The notes under the pieces are model-generated. The model saw only the letters and a list, made by a program, of their open reading frames with translations, was not told the origin of the DNA and made no database searches. From Bacillota bacterium (GTDB lineage: Bacteria; Bacillota; Clostridia; Oscillospirales; Ruminococcaceae): a stretch of DNA of 58,384 nucleotides. The stretch covers positions 1 to 58,384 of the forward strand of contig JAEWXO010000101.1 in the NCBI GenBank assembly GCA_023458875.1. The letters are read 5' to 3'. A program made the position numbers and the translations under genes. The first letter of the stretch is position 1, and each line of letters starts with the position of its first letter. Positions 42,182 through 52,054 of the stretch are shown here, in pieces.

Positions 42182-45100
42182 TTAATTAACCGATGAAGAT
42201 ACGTTCTGATGATCCATTTGTGCGAATCCTTCGCTTTTTTCATTCTTTACAATCTTCACCTTATTGTACATTTCCATACCTGTTCCGGCCGGTACAAGCT
42301 TACCGATAATAACATTTTCCTTAAGTCCGAGCAGATAATCGCTCTTTCCTCTGATTGCTGCATCAGTAAGTGCTTTTGTTGTTTCCTGGAACGATGCGGC
42401 TGAAAGGAAGCTGTCTGAGCTTGATGATGCTTTTGTTATACCCTGGAGTACAGGAACTGTAGTAACAATTGTAAGTCCAAGCTCGCCATTATCCATTCTT
42501 TCCTGAAGCTCTGCGTTAATAGCATCGATTTCCTTCTTGTCAACAAGAGAACCAGGCAGTAAATAACTGCTTCCGCTATCCTCAACTTTGATTTTTCTGA
42601 GCATCTGTCTTACGATAACCTCGATATGCTTATCGTTGATATCAACACCCTGCAAACGGTAAACCTTTTGTACTTCACTGATGATGTAGTTCTGTACATG
42701 TTCGGTTCCCTGTACAGCAAGTATGTCAGCAGGATAACAGTTGCCCTCTGTAATCTTTGTGCCTTTTTCAATATAAACGTCTTCACGTACTCTGAGCTTC
42801 AGGTTCCAAGGAATCATATATGATTCTTCTTCTCCTGTATCTTCGTTAATGATTATTACGTTTTTGGTAGTCTTTACTTCTTCGATCTTTACGCGTCCGT
42901 CAATTCTTGATATGATAGCTGCATTTTTAGGACGACGGCTTTCGAAAAGCTCTTCAACTCGAGGAAGACCCTGTGTAATATCCTCCGCTGAAGCGATACC
43001 GCCCGTATGGAATGTTCTCATTGTAAGCTGTGTACCAGGTTCACCGATAGACTGGGCAGCTATAATACCTACTGCTTCACCGACAGCAACAAGATTGCCG
43101 TTAGCAAGGTTTGCACCATAACATTTAGCACATACGCCCTGTTTTGATTTACAATGAAGAACAGAACGGATCTTGATTCTGCTTATTCCCATAGCTATGA
43201 TCTTCTTTGCATCTGCTTCAGTCATAAGCTTTGATTTTGAAACAACGACTTCTCCTGTTTCAGGATCACAGAGATTATCAACAAGGTAGCGTCCCATAAG
43301 ACGTTCTGACAATGGTTCTATCATTTCATTGCCGTTCTTGATCTCGTATATCTCTATACCATCTTCAGTTCCACAGTCATTTTCTCTTATAATAACATCC
43401 TGCGATACATCAACAAGACGTCTTGTAAGGTAACCTGAGTCAGCCGTTCTGAGGGCTGTATCAGCAAGTCCTTTACGTGCACCTCGTGATGAAATGAAGT
43501 ATTCAAGAATGTTAAGACCTTCACGGTAGTTAGCTCTGATAGGAATTTCGATTGTTGTACCTGATGTATTGGCAATAAGTCCACGCATGCCTGCAAGCTG
43601 TCTTATCTGGTTTATACTACCACGGGCACCTGAGTCAGCCATCATGAAGATAGGGTTATATCTGTCAAGGTTACTTTTCAGTGCGACAGTTACATCATCT
43701 GTTGCCTTGTTCCATATTTCAATAACCTTTTTGGATTTTTCATTTGCTGAAATATATCCGTAGTCAAACTGCTCTGTAATTGTATCTATCTTACCCTGTG
43801 CTGCATTAAGAATATCCTGCTTCTGTGGCGGAATTACCGCATCACATACAGCAACTGTTATTGCAGCCTTTGTTGAATACTTAAATCCAAGTGATTTAAT
43901 CTTATCAAGAACCTCTGATGTTGTGGTTGTTCCATGAATTCTTATGCAGCGTTCAATAATATCCGAAAGCTGTTTTCTTCCTACAAGGAATGATATTTCA
44001 AGGTCAAACTGTTTTTCAGAATCGGTTCTGTCAATATAGCCAAGGTTCTGAGGAATATTTTCATTGAATATAAGTCTTCCGACTGTACAGTCAATAATCT
44101 TTGAAACCTTTCTTCCGCCGATATCCTTTGTAACCTTTACTCTTACGGCTGCATGAAGTGAAACAGCATGCTCGTTATATGCCATAAGTGCTTCGTTTAC
44201 GTCTCTGAATACCTTGCCTTCTCCTACTTCGCCTTCCTTGAGCATTGTAAGATAATATGAACCAAGTACCATATCCTGTGTAGGTACGGCAACAGGTCTT
44301 CCGTCTGAAGGCTTAAGAAGGTTATTTGCTGCAAGCATAAGGAATCTTGCTTCTGCCTGTGCTTCTGCTGAAAGCGGAAGATGTACAGCCATCTGGTCTC
44401 CGTCAAAGTCAGCGTTGTATGCTGTACAAACAAGAGGATGAAGCTTTAATGCACGGCCTTCAACAAGAATAGGCTCAAACGCCTGGATTCCGAGTCTGTG
44501 AAGTGTAGGAGCACGGTTAAGAAGAACGGGGTGATCCTTAATAACATTTTCAAGGGCATCCCATACTTCTGTTTTAGCTCTGTCCACAAGCTTTCTTGCA
44601 CTCTTTATATTTGCTATTACTTTTGTATCAACAAGTCTTTTAAGTACAAAAGGCTTGAAAAGCTCAAGTGCCATCTCCTTAGGAAGTCCGCACTGATACA
44701 TTTTAAGCTCAGGTCCTACTACGATAACCGAACGTCCTGAATAGTCAACACGTTTACCGAGAAGGTTCTGTCTGAATCGTCCCTGTTTACCCTTGAGCAT
44801 GTCGGAAAGTGACTTGAGTGCTCTGTTATTAGGTCCGGTAACAGGTCTTCCGTGCCTGCCGTTATCTATAAGTGCATCAACAGCTTCCTGAAGCATACGC
44901 TTTTCATTTCTGATAATAATATCAGGCGCTTCAAGTGTAAGCATTCTCTTAAGTCTGTTGTTTCTGTTTATAACTCTTCTGTAAAGGTCATTAAGGTCTG
45001 AGGTTGCATATCTTCCTCCGTCGAGCATTACCATTGGTCTTAACTCAGGCGGTATAACAGGAACCACATCCATTACCATCCACTGTGGCTTGTTTCCTGA

Positions 45101-46102
45101 AAGTCTGAATGCTTCTATTATCTCAAGACGTTTGAGAAGCTTTATCTTCTTCTGTCCTGAAGGCAGATCCTTCAGTTCCTCTTTTAATTCATTTGCAAGC
45201 CATACAAGACTGTTTACCCAGTTATCCTTGTTGGCTATTTCATCATATTCACCGTTTACGTTCGCTTCAGCAATATTTTTATTAAAAAGCTCTTCAATGT
45301 ACTGAGAACCTGTCTTTACAGCTATGCGTTCTTTTTTCCTGTATTCTTCCTGTTCTCTGTTAAAACGCATGATTTTCTGTAAAAATACTGATCTTTTAAC
45401 AACCTGGCCAACCTCATATTCAGAATTCTGACCGTTATCGGTTATTACATATATTCTCTTTGCGAGGTAATCCATAATCTCTCTTTCAGAAAGTCCTGTT
45501 ACCTTTGCAAATTCTTCAAGATGCTGAGTAATATATTCGTCATATCTCTCCGGATCGTATTCCTCGAGAAGCTCTTTTATTGCCTCAGCACCCATTTCGG
45601 CATAGAAATCATAACCGTATTTTTCAAGTGCATCAAGATATTCTTTTTCTGAAAGAAGCTGTTTTTTCAGTAATTCTGTTGCATTGCCCGGATCAACAAC
45701 AATGTATTTTGTAAAGTAAAGTATTTCTTCAAGACGTTTCTGAGAGACTTCAAGCACCTGTCCTATACGTGAAGGTGTACCCTTAAAATACCAGATATGT
45801 GACACAGGCGCAGCCAGCTCGATATGTCCCATTCTCTCACGTCTTACCTTAGCACGTGTTACTTCAACTCCGCATCTGTCGCATACCTTGCCTTTAAATC
45901 TGATTTTCTTAAATTTACCGCAATGACATTCCCAGTCCTTAGTAGGTCCAAAAATCTTTTCACAGAACAGACCGTCACGTTCAGGTTTCTGTGTTCTGTA
46001 ATTTATTGTTTCCGGTCTCTCTACTGTGCCATATGACCATGCACGTATCTGTTCCGGTGAAGCAAGACCTATCTTAATGGATTTGAATTCGTTAAACTCC
46101 AA
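42182..46102 (-). CDS. rpoC: RNA polymerase beta' subunit
   Basis: 1306 aa. N-terminal zinc finger CHCGKFKKIRFKGKVCDRCG, double-psi-barrel active-site motif NADFDGDQMAVHLP, bridge/trigger region (GARKGLADTALRTADSGYLT), the second zinc site (CGTEDG, CDPETG, CKSKQGVCAKC), and conserved GEPGTQLTMRTFHTGG. Start: TTG 46102 (EFNEFKSIKIGLASPEQ) with GGGAGG 8 nt upstream matches the family N terminus; the frame is open further up to TTG 46129, but that adds an unusual extension without an SD. It follows rpoB by 86 nt. A TTG start for rpoC means weaker initiation than ATG. Confidence 0.97.
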   Translation of the reverse strand: MEFNEFKSIKIGLASPEQIRAWSYGTVERPETINYRTQKPERDGLFCEKIFGPTKDWECHCGKFKKIRFKGKVCDRCGVEVTRAKVRRERMGHIELAAPVSHIWYFKGTPSRIGQVLEVSQKRLEEILYFTKYIVVDPGNATELLKKQLLSEKEYLDALEKYGYDFYAEMGAEAIKELLEEYDPERYDEYITQHLEEFAKVTGLSEREIMDYLAKRIYVITDNGQNSEYEVGQVVKRSVFLQKIMRFNREQEEYRKKERIAVKTGSQYIEELFNKNIAEANVNGEYDEIANKDNWVNSLVWLANELKEELKDLPSGQKKIKLLKRLEIIEAFRLSGNKPQWMVMDVVPVIPPELRPMVMLDGGRYATSDLNDLYRRVINRNNRLKRMLTLEAPDIIIRNEKRMLQEAVDALIDNGRHGRPVTGPNNRALKSLSDMLKGKQGRFRQNLLGKRVDYSGRSVIVVGPELKMYQCGLPKEMALELFKPFVLKRLVDTKVIANIKSARKLVDRAKTEVWDALENVIKDHPVLLNRAPTLHRLGIQAFEPILVEGRALKLHPLVCTAYNADFDGDQMAVHLPLSAEAQAEARFLMLAANNLLKPSDGRPVAVPTQDMVLGSYYLTMLKEGEVGEGKVFRDVNEALMAYNEHAVSLHAAVRVKVTKDIGGRKVSKIIDCTVGRLIFNENIPQNLGYIDRTDSEKQFDLEISFLVGRKQLSDIIERCIRIHGTTTTSEVLDKIKSLGFKYSTKAAITVAVCDAVIPPQKQDILNAAQGKIDTITEQFDYGYISANEKSKKVIEIWNKATDDVTVALKSNLDRYNPIFMMADSGARGSINQIRQLAGMRGLIANTSGTTIEIPIRANYREGLNILEYFISSRGARKGLADTALRTADSGYLTRRLVDVSQDVIIRENDCGTEDGIEIYEIKNGNEMIEPLSERLMGRYLVDNLCDPETGEVVVSKSKLMTEADAKKIIAMGISRIKIRSVLHCKSKQGVCAKCYGANLANGNLVAVGEAVGIIAAQSIGEPGTQLTMRTFHTGGIASAEDITQGLPRVEELFESRRPKNAAIISRIDGRVKIEEVKTTKNVIIINEDTGEEESYMIPWNLKLRVREDVYIEKGTKITEGNCYPADILAVQGTEHVQNYIISEVQKVYRLQGVDINDKHIEVIVRQMLRKIKVEDSGSSYLLPGSLVDKKEIDAINAELQERMDNGELGLTIVTTVPVLQGITKASSSSDSFLSAASFQETTKALTDAAIRGKSDYLLGLKENVIIGKLVPAGTGMEMYNKVKIVKNEKSEGFAQMDHQNVSSSVN

Positions 46103-46188
46103 AGCATTATCCTCCCATACAAGAGGCAAGATGTAAAAACAGATAAGTCCGTTTTTACTCCTAACTCTTAAACTCTAATAAAATATCG

Positions 46189-49100
46189 CTATATTAAATC
46201 TTCATCAGATGACATACTGTCATAGTTAAAGCTGTCATCCTCAACATCTTCAACATCTTCAAGATTAATATCATCAACGTCGTCATCTGTATCTTCGATC
46301 ATCATACCAGATTCCTCGGCTTCATCATCGTCATAATATTCCTTCTCTTTTGGCATAACTTCATCATCAGGTGCTGATACAGGAGGCGGTATAATATCAT
46401 CGTCATCAAATGTCTGCTTCAGATCGATTTCCTTCTGATCTACGTCAAGAACCTTAACATCAAGTCCAAGCGACTGGAGTTCCTTTATAAGAACCTTGAA
46501 TGCTTCCGGGAAGCTTGGCTTAGGAACATTCTGTCCCTTAACTATTGCTTCATAAGTGTTTACTCTTCCTACTGTATCGTCTGATTTGACTGTCAGTATT
46601 TCCTGAAGAGTATACGCAGCACCGTAGGCCTCAAGTGCCCAAACTTCCATCTCACCGAATCTCTGTCCGCCGAACTGCGCTTTACCGCCAAGAGGCTGCT
46701 GAGTAACAAGTGAGTAAGGGCCTACTGAACGTGCATGGATCTTATCGTCAACCAGGTGATGGAGCTTAAGATAGTACATATATCCGACAGTTACCTTGTT
46801 GTCAAAAGGTTCGCCGGTACGTCCGTCATACAGTGTAAACTTTCCGTCCTCGTTGAAATCAACTCCGTTAAAGAGCATATCCGGATTGTCAACCTGCTTT
46901 AAGTGCTTATCTGCTTCTCTGAAGCATGCCCTGATATCCTCTTCATGTGCACCGTCAAATACAGGAGTCATGATCTTCCAGCCAAGAGCCTTTGAAGCTA
47001 TTCCGAGATGCACTTCAAGAACCTGACCGATATTCATACGCGAAGGAACGCCGAGTGGGTTAAGAACTATATCAAGAGGAGTTCCGTCTGAAAGGAACGG
47101 CATATCCTCCTGCGGCAGAATACGTGAAACAACACCCTTGTTTCCGTGACGTCCTGCCATTTTATCTCCGACTGAGATTTTTCTCTTCTGTGCAATATAG
47201 CAGCGGACAAGCATATTTACTCCAGGGCTCAGCTCATCACAGTTGTCTCTTGTAAATATTTTTACATCGACAATTACACCGGCTTCACCGTGAGGAACCT
47301 TAAGTGAATTGTCTCTTACTTCACGTGCCTTTTCACCGAATATTGCTCTTAACAGACGTTCTTCTGCTGTGAGCTCAGTTTCACCCTTAGGTGTTACCTT
47401 GCCGACAAGTATATCACCTGCATGAACTTCGGCACCTATACGGATTATTCCGTTTTCATCAAGATCCTTGAGTGCATCATCTCCGACGTTCGGAATATCT
47501 CTGGTTATTTCTTCAGGTCCGAGCTTAGTGTCTCTGGCTTCTATTTCGTATTCTTCTATATGGATTGATGTGTATACATCTTCGCGTACTACTCTTTCGT
47601 TAAGAAGTACAGCATCCTCGTAGTTATAACCTTCCCATGTCATAAAGCCTATAAGTGCATTTTTACCGAGTGAAATTTCGCCGTCACATGTTGCAGGTCC
47701 GTCTGCAAGCACCTGACCCTTTGTAACCTTTTCACCAACACTTACTATAGGGCGCTGATTTATACATGTACCCTGGTTTGAACGCTTGAATTTTATTAAT
47801 TTATACTTATGCTCAACAGAATCTTCATCCTTAACGACAACCTCATCAGCACAGACAGATGAAATTTCACCGTCATACTCTGAGACAACACACACACCTG
47901 AGTCAACAGCTGCTTTATATTCCATACCTGTTCCTACTATAGGGCTTTCTGTTTTAAGAAGCGGAACAGCCTGTCTCTGCATGTTTGAACCCATGAGTGC
48001 ACGGTTTGCGTCATCATTTTCAAGGAACGGAATCATTGCTGTAGCAACGGATACAACCATTTTAGGTGAAACATCCATGTAATCAACAATTTCTCTGTCA
48101 CATTCGAGAATCTTGTCTCTGTAACGTGCATTTACCTTTGCTCTTGCAAACTTGCCTTCTTCAGTAAGAGGTTCATTGGCCTGAGCAACAACATAGTTGT
48201 CCTCAACATCGGCAGTCATATATACGACTTCATTTGTTACCACGCCTGTTTCCTTGTCAACCTTACGGTAAGGCGCTTCAATAAAGCCGTATTCATTTAT
48301 TCTCGCAAATGTAGCAAGGTAAGATATAAGTCCGATATTAGGACCTTCAGGGGTTTCAATAGGACACATTCTGCCGTAATGGCTGTAATGTACGTCACGT
48401 ACTTCGAATCCGGCTCTGTCTCGTGACAGACCGCCAGGACCGAGGGCTGAAAGACGTCTTTTATGTGTAAGCTCTGCAAGAGGATTTGTCTGATCCATGA
48501 ACTGTGAAAGAGGTGAAGAACCGAAAAATTCTTTTATTGCGGCTGTGATAGGACGGATATTTACAAGTGACTGAGGAGTAATAATATCCATATCCTGCGC
48601 CTGGAGATTCATTCTTTCACGGATAACTCTTTCCATTCTGGCAAAACCGATTCTGAACTGGTTCTGAAGGAGCTCACCTACCGAACGGATTCTTCTGTTT
48701 CCGAGATGGTCAATATCGTCGACATTTCCTATTCCTGAACAAAGGTTAAGGAAATAGCTTATTGTTGCATAAATATCATCAAGAATAATATGCTTCGGAA
48801 CAAGCTCCTCTGCTCTCTTCTTTACATTTTCTTCGATTTCTTCATCGTCAGCTGATGTTTCAAGAATATCCTTGAGAACCTTGAAGCTTACCTTTTCGTT
48901 TATTCCGTACTTTGAAACATCAAAGTTTACATATTTTGTTATATCGACCATACCATTGCTTATGATCTTTACTTCTTTTTCAACAAGCTTTGTTTTCTTT
49001 TCTCCTGTAGGTGTTGTGTAATCTTCCTTTACCTCAACAATTATAAAAGCTTCTGAAACACCAGCCTGTTCTATTTCAAGAGCCTTTTCATAATTTATTA

Positions 49101-50031
49101 ACTCACCCTCATCAGCCATAAATTCACCTGTAAGTGAATTAACTATAGGTTTTGAAAGAACATGGCCGGCAAGTCTTGAAGCAATACCCAGTTTTTTATT
49201 GTATTTGTATCGTCCGAATCTGCAAAGGTCATATCTCTTTGCGTCAAAGAACAGATTATTTATATGTGAAAGTGCACTTTCAACTGTCGGAGGTTCACCC
49301 GGACGAAGCTTTTTATAGACATCTATAAGAGCATCCGAGTTATTTTTTGTTCCGTCCTTCTGAAGAATTGTCTGATTGAGTCTCTCATCAAATCCGAACA
49401 TATCCTCAATCTCTTCATCAGTTCCGACGCCGAGAGCTCTTATGAATGTTGTAAGAGGAATTTTTCTGTTCTTATCAATTCTGACATATACAACATCATT
49501 GGAGTCCATTTCGTATTCAAGCCATGCGCCACGGTTCGGGATTACTGTTGATTTATAAAGGTTTTTACCCGTCTTATCCTTTTCAAAAGCATAATAAACA
49601 CCAGGTGATCTGACAAGCTGTGAAACTATAACACGCTCCGCACCGTTGATTACAAAGGTACCGCTGTCTGTCATAAGCGGAAAATCGCCCATGAATATTT
49701 CACTTTCTTTAACGTCACCGGTTTCTTTATTCCAAAGAGTAGCAATAACTCTTAACGGTGCTGCGTAAGTAACGTCACGCTCTTTACATTCAGCAATCGA
49801 GTACTTTGGAGTGTCATCAATTTTATATCCGGTAAAATTCAAAACTAAATTTCCATTGTAGTCAGTTATCGCTGCTACATCCTGAAAAACCTCTTTGAGT
49901 CCCTCCTCTTTAAACCATTTGTAAGAATTTTTCTGCACCTCAATAAGATTCGGCATTTCTAAAGCTTCGTTGATTTTACCGAAGCTCATTCTGACATTTT
50001 TTCCGAGCTGCTTAGGCTTGACATTCACCAT
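46189..50031 (-). CDS. rpoB: RNA polymerase beta subunit
   Basis: 1280 aa. The rifampicin-binding region is intact: SSPLSQFMDQTNPLAELTHK and RRLSALGPGGLSRDRAGFE keep the Asp, His and Ser residues found in rifampicin-sensitive polymerases. Other motifs are GYNYEDAVLLNERVV and KMAGRHGNKGVVS, and QQPLGGKAQFGGQRFGEMEV near the C terminus. The last ~70 residues form a very acidic tail (DDDDII, EKEYYDDDEAEESG, EDTDDDVDDINLEDVEDVED), longer than in Bacillus-type enzymes by general knowledge. ATG 50031 with SD AAGGAGGA. It is first in the rpoBC unit with its own promoter; rplL is not adjacent. Confidence 0.97.
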   Translation of the reverse strand: MVNVKPKQLGKNVRMSFGKINEALEMPNLIEVQKNSYKWFKEEGLKEVFQDVAAITDYNGNLVLNFTGYKIDDTPKYSIAECKERDVTYAAPLRVIATLWNKETGDVKESEIFMGDFPLMTDSGTFVINGAERVIVSQLVRSPGVYYAFEKDKTGKNLYKSTVIPNRGAWLEYEMDSNDVVYVRIDKNRKIPLTTFIRALGVGTDEEIEDMFGFDERLNQTILQKDGTKNNSDALIDVYKKLRPGEPPTVESALSHINNLFFDAKRYDLCRFGRYKYNKKLGIASRLAGHVLSKPIVNSLTGEFMADEGELINYEKALEIEQAGVSEAFIIVEVKEDYTTPTGEKKTKLVEKEVKIISNGMVDITKYVNFDVSKYGINEKVSFKVLKDILETSADDEEIEENVKKRAEELVPKHIILDDIYATISYFLNLCSGIGNVDDIDHLGNRRIRSVGELLQNQFRIGFARMERVIRERMNLQAQDMDIITPQSLVNIRPITAAIKEFFGSSPLSQFMDQTNPLAELTHKRRLSALGPGGLSRDRAGFEVRDVHYSHYGRMCPIETPEGPNIGLISYLATFARINEYGFIEAPYRKVDKETGVVTNEVVYMTADVEDNYVVAQANEPLTEEGKFARAKVNARYRDKILECDREIVDYMDVSPKMVVSVATAMIPFLENDDANRALMGSNMQRQAVPLLKTESPIVGTGMEYKAAVDSGVCVVSEYDGEISSVCADEVVVKDEDSVEHKYKLIKFKRSNQGTCINQRPIVSVGEKVTKGQVLADGPATCDGEISLGKNALIGFMTWEGYNYEDAVLLNERVVREDVYTSIHIEEYEIEARDTKLGPEEITRDIPNVGDDALKDLDENGIIRIGAEVHAGDILVGKVTPKGETELTAEERLLRAIFGEKAREVRDNSLKVPHGEAGVIVDVKIFTRDNCDELSPGVNMLVRCYIAQKRKISVGDKMAGRHGNKGVVSRILPQEDMPFLSDGTPLDIVLNPLGVPSRMNIGQVLEVHLGIASKALGWKIMTPVFDGAHEEDIRACFREADKHLKQVDNPDMLFNGVDFNEDGKFTLYDGRTGEPFDNKVTVGYMYYLKLHHLVDDKIHARSVGPYSLVTQQPLGGKAQFGGQRFGEMEVWALEAYGAAYTLQEILTVKSDDTVGRVNTYEAIVKGQNVPKPSFPEAFKVLIKELQSLGLDVKVLDVDQKEIDLKQTFDDDDIIPPPVSAPDDEVMPKEKEYYDDDEAEESGMMIEDTDDDVDDINLEDVEDVEDDSFNYDSMSSDEDLI

Positions 50032-50209
50032 AGGTGTCTGGTCCTCCTTTTTGTTAATAGCCTGCTTGTTTTAATGATTAATATTGTCTGAAATAACCTT
50101 CATTAAACCGTCAGGTAATAAATCTGAAAAAACTATTGATATTTTACTACATCTGTGATATACTATCTATAACCTGGTTATATAAATAGCCATTTTGATA
50201 CATTATATA

Positions 50210-50238
50210 ATTATACTATAGTTATATTAATCTGTCAA
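50210..50238 (-). promoter_or_regulatory. Consensus sigma-A promoter of rpoBC
   Basis: Minus strand TTGACA (50233-50238), 17-nt spacer, TATAAT (50210-50215): both hexamers and the spacing are perfect. The start near 50203 gives a leader of about 170 nt before rpoB. Confidence 0.9.
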
Positions 50239-50419
50239 TGCCCATAATAAAAATTGTTATTTCATCCGTATTTTCATTCTGAATATACGGATGTTTTTGT
50301 TTACTTATCATAAAATATTTTTATTTCAAATACCTTTATTTTAAATAAGAGTTTATTTTTTTAACTCTGAATAATTCTGGTTTAATTTGTTCTTTTTTAA
50401 TTTTTTGCACTTCTATCTA

Positions 50420-50448
50420 TTGCTTGTTTTTCCATATTATGATATAAT
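50420..50448 (+). promoter_or_regulatory. Promoter of the comM-like gene
   Basis: TTGCTT (50420-50425), 17-nt spacer, TGA-TATAAT (50443-50448), an extended -10. The leader is about 36 nt, with SD AAAGGA before ATG 50491. Confidence 0.75.
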
Positions 50449-50490
50449 AATTGTATAAAACAAGATTTAAAATAAGAAAGGACAATTAAA

Positions 50491-52023
50491 ATGTTTGCAA
50501 AGATCAATACACTTGGATTATTCGGCCTTAATGCATTTGCTGTCGAAGTCGAAATTGACATCAGTATAGGTGCCCCTGCATTTGAGATAGTAGGACTGCC
50601 TGACCTGGTGGTAAAAGAAAGCCGTGAAAGAATAAAATCAGCCATGAGGGCAGGAGGAATAAAATTTCCAAACGCCAGAGTCACGGTAAATCTCGCCCCG
50701 GCTGACACAAAAAAAAGCGGTTCTGTACATGACCTTGCGATTTTCATAGCGGTTTTAAAGGGAATGAATTATATAACCGCTGAGCTTGATGAGTGCTGTT
50801 TTATAGGGGAGGTATCACTAAACGGGGATATCCGTCCAATAAACGGCGTGCTGCCGATGATTCTTGTAGCACGGAAAAACAATATCCGCCATGTATTTGT
50901 TCCGTCAGAAAATGCTTTTGAGGCTTCGGTAGTTGACGGAATACATGTTTATGGTGTAAAATCTATTATAGATGTTATTAAACATTTTACAACAGACGAA
51001 AAACTTGTACCGCAGAAAAAATATACTGCTCCTCCTGCCGGATACATAAACATGCTTGACTTCAGCGACATCAAAGGGCAGGGTTCAGCAAAGCTTGCTC
51101 TTGAAATAGCCGCTGCAGGCGGACACAACGCCCTTCTTATCGGCAGCCCCGGAAGCGGAAAAAGCATGCTTTCAAAACGTATTTCCTCAATACTCCCGCT
51201 TATGACATTTGAAGAATCGATTGAAACCACAAATATTCATTCCATTTCCGGACTTCTTCAGAAGGATACTCCTCTTGTCACACAGCGTCCGTTCCGCTCC
51301 CCTCATCATACAATCTCATCTGCGGGCCTTGCAGGAGGCGGAACAATTCCTCATCCCGGTGAGATTTCACTGGCACATAACGGGCTTCTTTTTCTGGACG
51401 AGCTCGCCGAATTTGACAGAAGGACGCTTGAGATATTAAGGCAGCCCCTTGAAGATCAGAAGGTAACTATTTCCCGCTCTGCCGGAACGATTACCTATCC
51501 TTCTTCAATAATGCTTATTGCTGCTATGAATCCCTGTCCATGCGGATTTTTCGGACATCCGAAAAAGAAATGCATCTGTTCACAGAAGCAGGTGGCAAAT
51601 TACCTTTCAAGAATTTCCGGACCGCTTCTTGACAGACTCGACCTTCACATCGAAGTTGCACCCGTGGAATTTGAACACCTTTCGTCAACTCAAAAAGAGG
51701 AAAGCTCTGCAGAAATACGCAAGCGCGTGCAGGCCGCACGTGAAATACAGCTTCAGAGATTTGAAGGCACAGGAATAACATGCAATGCACGTATAACATC
51801 ATCAACCCTTCATAAATTCTGTCCGCTCGATGACGATGCAGTGGTCCTGCTGGGAAAAGTATTTGACAAAATGGGACTTTCGGCACGCGCCTATGACAGA
51901 ATATTAAAAGTATCAAGGACTATTGCCGACCTTGACGGCAAAGATGTAATAAGCAGACAGCACATATCACAGGCCGTCCAGTACCGTTCTCTTGACAGAA
52001 AATACTGGAATCAAGGCGGATGA
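50491..52023 (+). CDS. comM: YifB/ComM family AAA+ ATPase (Mg-chelatase-like)
   Basis: 510 aa. The N-terminal Lon-protease-S5-like domain (MFAKINTLGLFGLNAFAVEV, GAPAFEIVGLPD, NLAPADTKKSG) precedes a Mg-chelatase-type AAA+ domain: Walker A LLIGSPGSGKSML, FRSPHHTISSAGLAGGG, Walker B LLFLDELAEFDRRTLE. A Cys cluster CPCGFFGHPKKKCICS is conserved in the family. ComM of naturally competent bacteria is a helicase that extends branch migration during DNA uptake; the family is also wide in non-competent species. The promoter at 50420-50448 lies back-to-back with that of rpoBC. Three plus-strand genes follow closely. Confidence 0.92.
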   Translation: MFAKINTLGLFGLNAFAVEVEIDISIGAPAFEIVGLPDLVVKESRERIKSAMRAGGIKFPNARVTVNLAPADTKKSGSVHDLAIFIAVLKGMNYITAELDECCFIGEVSLNGDIRPINGVLPMILVARKNNIRHVFVPSENAFEASVVDGIHVYGVKSIIDVIKHFTTDEKLVPQKKYTAPPAGYINMLDFSDIKGQGSAKLALEIAAAGGHNALLIGSPGSGKSMLSKRISSILPLMTFEESIETTNIHSISGLLQKDTPLVTQRPFRSPHHTISSAGLAGGGTIPHPGEISLAHNGLLFLDELAEFDRRTLEILRQPLEDQKVTISRSAGTITYPSSIMLIAAMNPCPCGFFGHPKKKCICSQKQVANYLSRISGPLLDRLDLHIEVAPVEFEHLSSTQKEESSAEIRKRVQAAREIQLQRFEGTGITCNARITSSTLHKFCPLDDDAVVLLGKVFDKMGLSARAYDRILKVSRTIADLDGKDVISRQHISQAVQYRSLDRKYWNQGG

Positions 52024-52054
52024 AAACAATATTAAAGGAATGTGAATTTCAGAA

